NCBI GenBank assembly: GCA_031266435.1
Contig: JAISAZ010000120.1
Coordinates: 1-42,225, forward strand
Reading direction: 5' to 3'
From: Accumulibacter sp.
GTDB lineage: Bacteria; Pseudomonadota; Gammaproteobacteria; Burkholderiales; Rhodocyclaceae
Length of the DNA: 42,225 nucleotides
This document shows positions 18,433-26,075 of this stretch, piece after piece. Both the position numbers and the translations under genes were made by a program. Positions within the stretch are counted from its first letter, which is position 1. Each line of letters starts with the position of its first letter. The notes under the pieces were generated by a model that was not told the DNA's origin, searched no databases, and saw only the letters and a list, made by a program, of their open reading frames with translations.

Positions 18433-18879
18433 ATGACTTTGAAAGAACGCATCACCGAAGACATTAAATCCGCCATGCGCGCCCGGGAGGCGGCAAAGCG
18501 CGACGCGTTGCGCCTTTTGCTGGCCGCCGTCAAGCAAAAGGAAGTCGACGAGCGGGTCGAAGCGGACGATGTTCTTGTCGTTTCGGTCGTCGAGAAGCTG
18601 ATGAAACAGCGCCGCGAGGCGGTCGAGCAGTACGAAATCGCCGGTCGCAAGGACAGGGCGGACGCCGAGAGATTCGAGGCGGACGTTTTGTCGGTCTATC
18701 TGCCCACCCGCCTTTCTCCCGAAGAACTCGACGCCCATATCGCCGCCGCCGTCGCCGAGACGGGCGCCCGGAGCGTCGGCGACATGGGCAGGCTGATGAG
18801 CCTTCTCAAGTCGAGAATCGCGGGACGCGCCGATATGTCCGAACTGTCGAAGCGGGTCAGGGCGCTCCTTTCCGCGTAA
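18433..18879 (+). CDS. yqeY: GatB/YqeY domain protein
   Basis: This 148-residue protein consists of the YqeY domain: an N-terminal helical part (MTLKERITEDIKSAMRAREAAKRDALRLLLAAVKQKEVD), a middle motif (EKLMKQRREAVEQYEIAGRKD) and the C-terminal GatB/Yqey helices ending in RADMSELSKRVRALLSA. The domain is shared with the tRNA-binding tail of amidotransferase subunit GatB, so a tRNA-related role has been suggested for the family, but the free protein is not well characterised. AGGGAGG lies upstream of the ATG. It sits between rpsU and dnaG, 24 bases before dnaG, the usual betaproteobacterial order. Confidence 0.92.
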   Translation: MTLKERITEDIKSAMRAREAAKRDALRLLLAAVKQKEVDERVEADDVLVVSVVEKLMKQRREAVEQYEIAGRKDRADAERFEADVLSVYLPTRLSPEELDAHIAAAVAETGARSVGDMGRLMSLLKSRIAGRADMSELSKRVRALLSA

Positions 18880-18903
18880 GAGACGCTACAGGGATGAGGC
18901 GCC

Positions 18904-20715
18904 ATGATCCCCGAATCCTTCATTCAGGAACTTCTTTTCCGCACGGATATCGTCGACCTGATCGATAGCTACCTTCCTTTGAAAAAGGCGGGGGCGAACT
19001 ACGTCGCGTGTTGCCCTTTCCACAGCGAGAAAACCCCGTCGTTTTCGGTCAGCCCCGGAAAACAGTTTTACCACTGCTTCGGTTGCGGCGCGCACGGGAC
19101 GGCCATCGGTTTTTTGATGGAGTATTCCGGGGTCGGTTTCATCGACGCGATCAAAGACCTTGCGGGCCGCGCGGGCTTGCGGATTCCCGAAGACGAGGCG
19201 CGTGAAGCGCGTGGAGAAGCCCAGAGCCGGCACGACGCTCAAAATCTGAGCGATATCACCGAGGCGATGGCGCGCGCCGCCAAATTCTATTACGGGCAAA
19301 TGAAGCGTTCGGAACGCGCCATCGCGTATTTAAAGGCGCGCAGCGTCGGGGGCGAGGTCGCCCGAAAATTCGGCGTCGGCTACGCGCCTGACGCGTGGCA
19401 AAATCTGAACGCCGAGTTCGAGAATTACGCCAGCCCCGTCTTGCAGGCGGCCGGACTCGTCATTCGGAGCGACCAGGGGCAACTCTACGACCGTTTCCGC
19501 GACCGGATCGTCTACCCGATCTTCAATCAGAAAGGCGAAGTCATCGCCTTCGGCGGTCGCGTCATCGACGTCGGCGAACCGAAATATCTGAATTCGCCCG
19601 AAACGCCGCTTTTCGAGAAGGGGCGCGAGGTCTACGGCTTGCCGCAGGCGCGCGCCGCGTTGCGCGAAAAAAACACGGCGATCGTCGTCGAAGGCTATAT
19701 GGACGTGATAGCGCTTTCGCAACACGGCGTCGAGAACGCCGTCGCGACGCTCGGCACGGCGACGACCGAGGCGCACGTGAAGAAACTCTTCCGCCAGGTC
19801 GACCGTGTCGTCTTTTGTTTCGACGGCGACAACGCCGGACGCAAGGCGGCGTGGAAAGCCTTGGAAAATGTGCTCGAATCGCTCGTCGAACCGAAGACCG
19901 TCGGGTTTGCCTTTCTCCCCGACCCGGAGGACCCGGACAGCTTTGTCCGCGCACGCGGGAAAGACGCTTTCGAGCGCCTGATCGCCCAAGCGACGCCGCT
20001 TTCCGAATTTTTGCTGCGCGAGCTTTCCTCGCGCGGAGACTTGTCGAGCGCCGAAGGCCGCGCCGCGCTCGTGTCGGCCGCCGGCCCCTTGCTGAAGCGC
20101 TTGAGGTCGCCGCTCCTGCGTTTGCAGATCGTCAGGCGCCTGGGGGACGTCAGCGGCTTTACGGCACAGGAGATCGAGCGGCATTGCGGCCTCCCCCCGA
20201 TCGCGCAAGCGTCGCCCGCGAGGGTGCCGAGGCGGAACTACTCGGTCTGGAACCGTCTGTTCCGGCTATTGCTGCAAAAACCCGAACTCGCGTATCAGCT
20301 ACCGCCGGGATTCTTTGAAGACGCTTCCGAAACTCCCGAAGCCTCCGAAGCCTCCGAAACCTCGGCGGCTCCGCCCGAATCCGGCGCGGTGAAAAGCCTT
20401 TGTGAAACGATTTTCGCCGCGAAAGGGGGCGCCGTCCCGTCGTGCGCGGCTTTGCTTGAAAGCGCGCGCGGTACCGCGAATGAAAGTTTTTTCAGCGAGG
20501 CCGCTGCGGAACTCATCGCGGCGCCCTTTGTCGAAGACGATATCGAAACCGAATTCGCCGGTGCGTTGGAGCGCCTCTCCGAGGCTCGGCGCAAACGCGA
20601 TTTTGAAACGCTTCAAAAGAAAGTCGCGCGGATGGGGATCAACGGACTGAGTGCGGAGGAAAAAAGCGGGTATCTGAAGTTGGTCACGCGCGGAAAGGAA
20701 CCAAAAGAATCATAA
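18904..20715 (+). CDS. dnaG: DNA primase DnaG
   Basis: This 603-residue primase makes RNA primers at the replication fork. The N-terminal zinc ribbon uses Cys36/Cys37-His40 (ACCPFHSEKTPSF) and Cys58-x2-Cys61 (FYHCFGCGAHG). The catalytic Toprim core follows, with VVEGYMDVIAL and FDGDNAGRKAA carrying the metal-binding Glu and Asp residues. The C-terminal helicase-binding domain starts after a flexible linker at residues 475-489, where a 9-bp tandem repeat encodes a Ser-Glu-Ala-rich stretch (20326-20370). A ribosome site GGGATGAGG precedes the ATG. rpoD follows in the same direction, with its start 51 bases after the dnaG stop. Confidence 0.97.
   Translation: MIPESFIQELLFRTDIVDLIDSYLPLKKAGANYVACCPFHSEKTPSFSVSPGKQFYHCFGCGAHGTAIGFLMEYSGVGFIDAIKDLAGRAGLRIPEDEAREARGEAQSRHDAQNLSDITEAMARAAKFYYGQMKRSERAIAYLKARSVGGEVARKFGVGYAPDAWQNLNAEFENYASPVLQAAGLVIRSDQGQLYDRFRDRIVYPIFNQKGEVIAFGGRVIDVGEPKYLNSPETPLFEKGREVYGLPQARAALREKNTAIVVEGYMDVIALSQHGVENAVATLGTATTEAHVKKLFRQVDRVVFCFDGDNAGRKAAWKALENVLESLVEPKTVGFAFLPDPEDPDSFVRARGKDAFERLIAQATPLSEFLLRELSSRGDLSSAEGRAALVSAAGPLLKRLRSPLLRLQIVRRLGDVSGFTAQEIERHCGLPPIAQASPARVPRRNYSVWNRLFRLLLQKPELAYQLPPGFFEDASETPEASEASETSAAPPESGAVKSLCETIFAAKGGAVPSCAALLESARGTANESFFSEAAAELIAAPFVEDDIETEFAGALERLSEARRKRDFETLQKKVARMGINGLSAEEKSGYLKLVTRGKEPKES
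20326..20370 (+). repeat. 9-bp tandem repeat in the DnaG linker
   Basis: Units TCCGAAACT, CCCGAAGCC, TCCGAAGCC, TCCGAAACC and a decayed fifth unit lie in frame and encode Ser-Glu-Thr/Ala triplets between the primase core and the C-terminal domain. Same TCCG-N5 pattern as at 1966, 21448, 29277 and 36131. Confidence 0.8.
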
Positions 20716-20766
20716 GTTGTGGTAGAATATAAAGTTTTTCAATTTAACGTTCTCCGAGATTCATTC

Positions 20767-22770
20767 ATGGCAAGGGAAAAGGCAACATACTATAAATCGG
20801 CGAAGGTGAAAACCGCCGAGCTACTGGCCCAAATGGGCAGGCGGCCGTCTCCAGCCGATGAAGAGACGCGGAAGACGCGCCTCAAGACCTTGATCAAACT
20901 CGGCAAGGAGCGGGGCTTTTTGACCTACTCCGAGGTCAACGACCACCTTCCCGACGACGTCGTCAACGCGGAACAGATCGAAAGCATCATCACGACGTTC
21001 AACGATATGGGGATTCGCGTCTACGATGAGGCGCCCGATTCCGAGACCTTGCTCATGTCGGAAGCGTCGCCGTCGGCTGTCGCGGACGAAGTGGACGTCG
21101 AAGAGCAGGCCGAGCAGGCGCTTTCGAACGTCGATTCCGAATTCGGGCGCACGACCGACCCGGTTCGCATGTATATGCGCGAGATGGGTTCGGTCGAACT
21201 CCTGACCCGCGAAGGCGAACGCGAGATCGCCCAGCGCATCGAAGACGGTTTGAAGCACATGATCCAGGCGATCTCGGCGTGCCCGACGACGATCGCCGAA
21301 CTCGTCGACTGCGCCGAAAGGATCACCCGGGACGAAATGCGGATCGACGAACTCATCGACGGTCTCGTCGATTCGGTCGATTCGGAAGCGGAAAAGATCA
21401 TCGAAGAACTCGCCGAGGCCGAAGAAGTCGGCGACGACGACGGCGAATCCGCAGAGTCCGCAGAATCCGGCGAGGTGTCCGAATCCGCAGAATCTGCGGA
21501 ATCCGCCGAATCCGCCGAAAGCGCGGACGTGGAAGCGTCTCTGCAAAAGTTGAAGGAAGAGGGGCTCGCAAAGCTCACCGAAATCAAAAAACTCTTCACG
21601 CGTGCAAAAGCCGCGCTTGCGAAAAAGGGAACGCAGGACAGAAACTATATCCGTCTCCGGAACGACATTTCGGAAACGATGATGAGCATTCGCTTCACTT
21701 CCCGGACGATCGAACGGCTCTGCGATTCGGTTCGCCTGATGGTCGAAGAGGTGCGCGCCTGCGAGCGCAAGATCCAGCGCATTTGCGTCGATGCGGTGCG
21801 TATGCCGCGCCCGTACTTCATCAAGGTTTTCCCCGGAAACGAACTCAACTTGGATTGGGTCGAGAGCGAACTTGCCGTCCCCGCCGGCAAACCCTACGCG
21901 GCCGTTCTCATGCGCAACGCGCCGAATATCCGCGAAGAGCAGAAAAAGCTCCTGTCGCTTCAGGAACGCGTCGGCATTCCGCTCAAGGAACTGAAAGAAA
22001 TCAACAAGCGGATGTCGACCGGCGAAGCCAAGGCGCGCCGCGCCAAGCGCGAAATGACCGAGGCCAACCTGCGGCTCGTCATCTCGATCGCGAAAAAATA
22101 CACGAACCGGGGTTTGCAGTTCCTCGACCTGATCCAGGAAGGCAACATCGGACTCATGAAGGCGGTCGATAAATTCGAATACCGCCGGGGCTTCAAGTTT
22201 TCCACCTACGCGACGTGGTGGATCCGGCAGGCCATCACGCGCTCGATCGCCGACCAGGCGCGGACGATCCGCATCCCGGTGCACATGATCGAAACGATCA
22301 ACAAGATGAATCGCATTTCCCGGCAGATTCTCCAGGAAACGGGCATCGAAGCCGATCCCGCGACGCTCGCCCGAAAAATGGACATGCCCGAGGAAAAAAT
22401 CCGCAAGATACTCAAGATCAGCAAGGAGCCGATCTCGATGGAGACGCCGATCGGCGACGACGACGATTCGCACCTCGGCGATTTCATCGAGGATTCGTCG
22501 ACGCTCGCGCCGACCGACGCGGCGCTCTCGTCGAGCCTGCGCCTGATTACCAAGGACGTGCTCGACACGCTGACGCCGCGCGAAGCGAAGGTCTTGCGGA
22601 TGCGCTTCGGCATCGAGATGAATACCGACCACACGCTCGAAGAGGTCGGGAAGCAGTTCGACGTGACGCGCGAGCGGATACGCCAGATCGAAGCCAAGGC
22701 ACTGCGGAAACTGCGCCACCCTTCGCGTTCGGACAAGTTGCGCAGTTTTGTCGACAGCAACCATAACTAA
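20767..22770 (+). CDS. rpoD: RNA polymerase primary sigma factor RpoD (sigma-70)
   Basis: This 667-residue housekeeping sigma factor has region 1.1 at the N-terminus ([24 protein letters not shown]), region 1.2 ([21 protein letters not shown]), the long non-conserved spacer, region 2 ([59 protein letters not shown], which binds the -10 element), region 3 and region 4 ([30 protein letters not shown], which binds the -35). I chose ATG 20767 because the protein then begins as relatives do; an in-frame GTG at 20719 would add an unrelated stretch. The shine-dalgarno is weak. The spacer carries a Glu-Ser-Ala repeat from a 9-bp tandem array (21448-21519). Confidence 0.97.
   Translation: MAREKATYYKSAKVKTAELLAQMGRRPSPADEETRKTRLKTLIKLGKERGFLTYSEVNDHLPDDVVNAEQIESIITTFNDMGIRVYDEAPDSETLLMSEASPSAVADEVDVEEQAEQALSNVDSEFGRTTDPVRMYMREMGSVELLTREGEREIAQRIEDGLKHMIQAISACPTTIAELVDCAERITRDEMRIDELIDGLVDSVDSEAEKIIEELAEAEEVGDDDGESAESAESGEVSESAESAESAESAESADVEASLQKLKEEGLAKLTEIKKLFTRAKAALAKKGTQDRNYIRLRNDISETMMSIRFTSRTIERLCDSVRLMVEEVRACERKIQRICVDAVRMPRPYFIKVFPGNELNLDWVESELAVPAGKPYAAVLMRNAPNIREEQKKLLSLQERVGIPLKELKEINKRMSTGEAKARRAKREMTEANLRLVISIAKKYTNRGLQFLDLIQEGNIGLMKAVDKFEYRRGFKFSTYATWWIRQAITRSIADQARTIRIPVHMIETINKMNRISRQILQETGIEADPATLARKMDMPEEKIRKILKISKEPISMETPIGDDDDSHLGDFIEDSSTLAPTDAALSSSLRLITKDVLDTLTPREAKVLRMRFGIEMNTDHTLEEVGKQFDVTRERIRQIEAKALRKLRHPSRSDKLRSFVDSNHN
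21448..21519 (+). repeat. 9-bp tandem repeat in the RpoD non-conserved region
   Basis: About eight units of TCCG-N5 (for example TCCGCAGAA, TCCGCCGAA) encode Ser-Ala-Glu triplets at residues 228-251, in the acidic spacer between sigma regions 1.2 and 2. One unit is imperfect (GTGTCCGAA). It is the longest array of this class in the window. Confidence 0.8.
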
Positions 22771-22778
22771 AGTTTGAA

Positions 22779-22802
22779 AAAGGGCGGGAGTGTCCGCCCT
22801 TT
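22779..22802 (+). terminator. Hairpin after rpoD
   Basis: Arms AAAGGGCGG (22779-22787) and CCGCCCTTT (22794-22802) with a 6-base loop follow the rpoD stop by eight bases. There is only a three-T tail, then the tRNA begins at 22804. It may terminate weakly or serve as a processing boundary. Confidence 0.55.
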
Positions 22803-22803
22803 A

Positions 22804-22880
22804 GGGCCTGTAGCTCAGTTGGTCAGAGCAGCGGACTCATAATCCGTTGGTCCAGGGTTCAAGTCCCTGCGGGCCCACCA
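22804..22880 (+). tRNA. tRNA-Ile2 (anticodon CAU, lysidine type)
   Basis: A 77-base cloverleaf has acceptor arm GGGCCTG/CGGGCCC, a D arm with GCTCAGTTGGTCAGAGC, anticodon loop CTCATAA (anticodon CAU), a TTCAAGT T loop and encoded CCA at 22878-22880. Both Met and Ile2 tRNAs carry CAU. C4-G69 and C5-G68 in the acceptor stem match the TilS-recognised isoleucine tRNA of E. coli, where elongator Met tRNA has U-A and A-U. It would read AUA codons after lysidine modification. Confidence 0.88.
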
Positions 22881-22906
22881 AAATTCCTGTTTGATTCAAA
22901 AACTTG

Positions 22907-22936
22907 CGCCGCCCTGACCTGCGGCGTTTTTTCTTT
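22907..22936 (+). terminator. Terminator after the tRNA
   Basis: Arms CGCCGC (22907-22912) and GCGGCG (22921-22926) with an 8-base loop are followed by TTTTTTCTTT, a clear intrinsic terminator 26 bases after the tRNA 3' end. Confidence 0.8.
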
Positions 22937-23031
22937 CCCGCACAGCTTTGACCCAAACCTGACCGTGTTTGCGTGAGCGGCAATGCGGCTGGTGCGCACC
23001 TTATCTTTTTTGGTACTACGCGGACTTTTTC

Positions 23032-23059
23032 TTGTAAAACACAACAGAAGTGTTATAGT
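23032..23059 (+). promoter_or_regulatory. hicAB promoter with internal operator-like inverted repeat
   Basis: TTGTAA (23032-23037), a 16-base spacer and TATAGT (23054-23059) form a plausible promoter seven bases before the hicA ATG. The spacer holds the inverted repeat AACAC (23038-23042) and GTGTT (23050-23054), well placed for autorepression by the HicB helix-turn-helix. The very short leader is consistent with no separate ribosome site. Confidence 0.55.
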
Positions 23060-23066
23060 CTGCGGA

Positions 23067-23246
23067 ATGAATTCCAAGCAGATGAAGCGCTGGCTCGAGC
23101 AACAGGGTGCGACTTTCCTTCCGGGCAAGGGGTCGCATCTCAAGGTCTTGCTCAACGGCAGACATTCGTCCTTGCCGATGCACGGCACGACCGAGCTTGG
23201 CAAGGGGCTGGAGACCGCCATCAAACGCCAGCTTGGTTTGCAATGA
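23067..23246 (+). CDS. hicA: HicA toxin (mRNA interferase)
   Basis: This 59-residue HicA has a double-stranded-RNA-binding-like fold and cleaves mRNA. It carries the hallmark GKGSHLKV with catalytic His24 after an N-terminal helix (SKQMKRWLEQQG) and the later SLPMHGTTELGKGLETAIKRQLGL typical of the family. I chose ATG 23067; upstream in-frame codons would place residues before the promoter. hicB begins 12 bases downstream. The pair sits just beyond the tRNA-Ile2 terminator. All catalytic features are present, so the toxin appears functional. Confidence 0.93.
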   Translation: MNSKQMKRWLEQQGATFLPGKGSHLKVLLNGRHSSLPMHGTTELGKGLETAIKRQLGLQ

Positions 23247-23258
23247 GGAGGAAGCGCC

Positions 23259-23678
23259 ATGTTTGATTACCCTGTCACCCTGACGCCGGACGATAACGGC
23301 ACGGTGTTGGTCACTTTTGCCGATGTGCCGGAAGCCATCTCCTTTGGCGCGGACGAGGACGAGGCTTTGCTGAACGCGGTCGACGCGCTGGAAACCGGCT
23401 TGTCGTTTTATATCGACGACCGCCGCCCCTTGCCTTTGCCCGGCCGCCCGACCAAGGGACAAAAAACCGTTCGCCCGTCGGCGCTCGAATGCGCCAAACT
23501 GGGCGTTTACCACGCAATGACGCAAGAGGGCGTCAAAAAGTCCGAGTTGGCCCGCCGCATGGGTTGGCATATGCCGCAAGTCGACCGTCTTTTCGACCTC
23601 CATCACGCCAGCCGGCTCGATCAGATCGAAGCGGCGGCGCGGGCCTTGGGGAAATCCGTGACCGTGCGTGTGGCGTGA
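23259..23678 (+). CDS. hicB: HicB antitoxin
   Basis: This 139-residue HicB neutralises HicA and represses the operon. The N-terminal RNase-H-like domain (YPVTLTPDDNGTVLVTFADVPEAISFGADEDEALLNAVDALETGL) is followed by a proline-rich linker and a C-terminal helix-turn-helix (VKKSELARRMGWHMPQVDRLFDLHHASRLDQIEAAARALG). A strong ribosome site AGGAGG precedes the ATG, in contrast to the toxin gene, so antitoxin excess is expected. The gene is full length. The 173 bases to the next start show no clear feature. Confidence 0.94.
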   Translation: MFDYPVTLTPDDNGTVLVTFADVPEAISFGADEDEALLNAVDALETGLSFYIDDRRPLPLPGRPTKGQKTVRPSALECAKLGVYHAMTQEGVKKSELARRMGWHMPQVDRLFDLHHASRLDQIEAAARALGKSVTVRVA

Positions 23679-23851
23679 CGCGGCGCGGACCTTGAATCTC
23701 CCAGTGACTCATCAAAAACTTCCCTCCGCTTGGAAATTCCCCCTTTGAAAAGAAATCAGACGATTGGGCAATGATTCGGCAGAATCAGGCTCACATCTGA
23801 AGGCGTATTCCGGCGATGCTTGATTCCTCGATAATTTTGAGGAAGGGCGAA

Positions 23852-24874
23852 ATGACTGAAAAGACAAGAAGCGCAAACGTCGACGACGGCGTCGACCCGA
23901 CACGTCGTTCGATGATCAAGGGGGCGGTCATCGCCGGACTCGCGGCGGCGTCGCTGCCGGGACCGGCGGAAAGCGCATCGACGCCTCCGTCGCGCGGCGC
24001 CCAGCCGCTCATCGACCCGCAGACCCGCTTTCCGAACGATCAGCCGACGCAGGCGCAAGTCTGGCCAGGGCTTCAACGCAATATGACGCCGAGACCCGAT
24101 TGCGGAGAAACGAACTATCGGGGGTCCGGGCGCCTTGCCGGTCGCTGCGCGCTGATCACCGGCGGCGACTCAGGAATTGGTCGTGCGGTAGCGATCGCCT
24201 ACGCGCGTGAAGGCGCCGACGTCGCGATCAACTACCTGCCGCAGGAAGAACCCGATGCCGAGGAAGTGATCAAACTCATCCGTGCCGAGGGCCGGAGTGC
24301 CATCGCAATTCCCGGCGACCTTCGCACCGAAGCATTTTGCAAGCGTCTCGTCGCCGAGGCGGAACGCGAACTCGGCGGTCTCGATATCCTCGTCAGCAAC
24401 GCCGGCTCCGGGTGGTTCCTGCCCGACATACTCGAACATCCGAGCGAAAAATTCGACCAAGTGATCAAGACCAATCTGTACGCGTCGTTCTGGTTGTCGA
24501 AGGCCGTCATCGCGGTGATGAAGCCGGGAAGCGCGATCGTGTTTTCGAATTCGGTCACGGCCTTTTTGCCTTCCGAAGCCTTCCTCGCCTACAGCGCCAC
24601 GAAGGCCGCGCTCGTCGCCTTTACCTGCGCGCTTGCGAAACAGGTCGCCCAGCACGGCATCCGGGTCAACGGCGTCGCCCCCGGCGCGATCTGGACGCCG
24701 ATGCAGGTTTACTTCGAAGCACCCGCGAACAACGTTGAAAACCTCAACGCCTTGACGCCGATCGGGCGGATGGGCCAGCCGGTGGAGATGGCTCCGCTTT
24801 ACGTCACGCTGGCGGAAGGAACGAGCAGCTTCGTTACCGGGAGCACGTGGTCCGCCAATGGCGGGCGGCAATAG
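23852..24874 (+). CDS. SDR-family oxidoreductase with twin-arginine-like N-terminus
   Basis: This 340-residue classical short-chain dehydrogenase resembles the YghA group. The N-terminus has TRRSMIK (Arg18-Arg19) followed by an alanine-rich hydrophobic stretch, as in a Tat signal. The catalytic domain starts near residue 95: cofactor loop TGGDSGIG (103-110), NAGS, and catalytic Tyr247/Lys251 in AYSATKAAL with a Ser about 13 residues earlier; it ends in GSTWSANGG. Asp in the TGGDSGIG loop and later charged residues do not settle NAD versus NADP. GAGGAAGG precedes ATG 23852; an in-frame ATG 12 codons earlier has no ribosome site. The substrate is unknown. Repeat copy 3 starts four bases after the stop. 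Confidence 0.88.
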   Translation: MTEKTRSANVDDGVDPTRRSMIKGAVIAGLAAASLPGPAESASTPPSRGAQPLIDPQTRFPNDQPTQAQVWPGLQRNMTPRPDCGETNYRGSGRLAGRCALITGGDSGIGRAVAIAYAREGADVAINYLPQEEPDAEEVIKLIRAEGRSAIAIPGDLRTEAFCKRLVAEAERELGGLDILVSNAGSGWFLPDILEHPSEKFDQVIKTNLYASFWLSKAVIAVMKPGSAIVFSNSVTAFLPSEAFLAYSATKAALVAFTCALAKQVAQHGIRVNGVAPGAIWTPMQVYFEAPANNVENLNALTPIGRMGQPVEMAPLYVTLAEGTSSFVTGSTWSANGGRQ

Positions 24875-24878
24875 TATT

Positions 24879-25085
24879 CGTCAAAAAGTAAAACCCTAGC
24901 CGGGTTGATCAGGGTTTGAAGGTGAGCAAAGCCCACCCTCAAACCATGTAAAGACAACGCAAAACCAGTCCGACCTTGGAATTCTTTTGCTTCTCCTGCT
25001 TTTCCTTCCCAAAAAAGGCGGGCAAAGTCTGCATTTTTTTGTCCAAGCCGTCAAAAAACAGGCGGTTATTTTTTGACGATTCCTT
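24879..25085 (+). repeat. Four-hairpin dispersed repeat, copy 3 (full length)
   Basis: Same ends as copy 1 (CGTCAAAAAGTAAAACCCTA at the left, TTTTTTGACGATTCCTT at the right). The first stem is degraded: its right arm TACTTTTT is lost. The second stem survives with mismatches (GTTTGAAGGTGAGC / GCCCACCCTCAAAC), and the terminal CGTCAAAAAAC stem is present with an imperfect partner. It lies between convergent SDR and AraC genes and fills most of the 250-base gap. Confidence 0.82.
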
Positions 25086-25124
25086 AGCCGGGGGCGATCT
25101 TCCGGGCGTTTGCTTGGCGACGCG

Positions 25125-26075
25125 TCAATTTGTCGCGCGCCTTGGCATCCCTGTCCGTAGCGCTGTCACGTCCCGAATCGGGGGCGCGCCGAACATTCGA
25201 CGGTACTCGCGATTGAACTGCGTCGCGCTCTCGTAGCCGACGCGCACCGCCGCGGTGACGGCGTCCGCGTCCTCGGTGAGAAGAATCCGGCGCGCCTCGT
25301 GCAGCCGGAGGTGTTTCTGGTATTGCAAGGGACTCATCGAAGTCAGGGCCCTGAAGTGATGATACAGCGTGGACGCCCCCATGCCGGCAAGTTCCGCCAA
25401 GTCTTCGGCCTTGAAGCGCCGCGTGTAGTTCTCCCGAAGCCAGGCGATCGCCCGGGCGGTTCTCTGGCTTCGCGTACCGAGCAGAACCGTCTCGCGAAAG
25501 CGCGCGCCGGCGGGACTCGTGAGAATGCGATAGATGATTTCCCTTTGAATCAAAGCGCCCACGTGGACGAGGTCTTCGGGTTTGTCGAGCAGGTCGATCA
25601 ACCTCTTGACGGCGTCGAAGAGTTCGACCGTCGCGGGGCCGGTCGCCATGGCTGTTCCCTGCGTCGGCGTGTTCGCTTCGTGCGGTGCGAGGTCGGCGAT
25701 CATTTGCCGAGCGGCTTCCAGGTCGAGCCTCATGAGCAAGGAAAGATACGGCGCGTCAGGGCGGGCTTCGAGGACCTCGGTCGTCGTCGGGAGATTGACC
25801 GCCGTCAGCAGGAAGCGCGACTCGTCGTAGACGTAGGTGGTCTCGCCGAGTCGAACGCGCTTTTTGCCCCGAATGATCATCGAAATGCTGGGATCGTACA
25901 GATAGGACGTGGGCGGCTTGGGTTTTTCGAGCTTCGAAAAGCTCAGCCCCGGCAAGGACGTGGCGCGCTCTTCGCCGTCTCCGACGAAGGCCGCGACGCG
26001 GGGCGCGAGGCACGCGCGGATCGGCTCGGTCTCGCTGCGGCGACGGCGATCGGCCTGGTCCGGTTCAAGAATCAT
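25125..26075 (-). CDS. AraC-family transcriptional regulator (AraC_N type)
   Basis: This 316-residue regulator has an N-terminal AraC_N-type cupin domain (about residues 45-180: PTSYLYDPSISMIIRGKKRVRLGETTYVYDESRFLLTAVNLPTTTEV) and a C-terminal double helix-turn-helix (RRFKAEDLAELAGMGASTLYHHFRALTSMSPLQYQKHLRLHEARRIL, then AVRVGYESATQFNREYRRMFG). I chose ATG 26073-26075 because it overlaps the hydrolase stop (ATGA); the longer frame upstream is a shadow. The family often regulates nearby oxidoreductases, and an SDR gene lies convergent across repeat copy 3, but no link is shown. The effector is unknown. Confidence 0.88.
   Translation of the reverse strand: MILEPDQADRRRRSETEPIRACLAPRVAAFVGDGEERATSLPGLSFSKLEKPKPPTSYLYDPSISMIIRGKKRVRLGETTYVYDESRFLLTAVNLPTTTEVLEARPDAPYLSLLMRLDLEAARQMIADLAPHEANTPTQGTAMATGPATVELFDAVKRLIDLLDKPEDLVHVGALIQREIIYRILTSPAGARFRETVLLGTRSQRTARAIAWLRENYTRRFKAEDLAELAGMGASTLYHHFRALTSMSPLQYQKHLRLHEARRILLTEDADAVTAAVRVGYESATQFNREYRRMFGAPPIRDVTALRTGMPRRATN

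Noticed and set aside
22804-22880. Elongator tRNA-Met
   Set aside because: The anticodon CAU alone allows it, but acceptor pairs C4-G69 and C5-G68 match the lysidine-modified isoleucine tRNA and not methionine tRNA.
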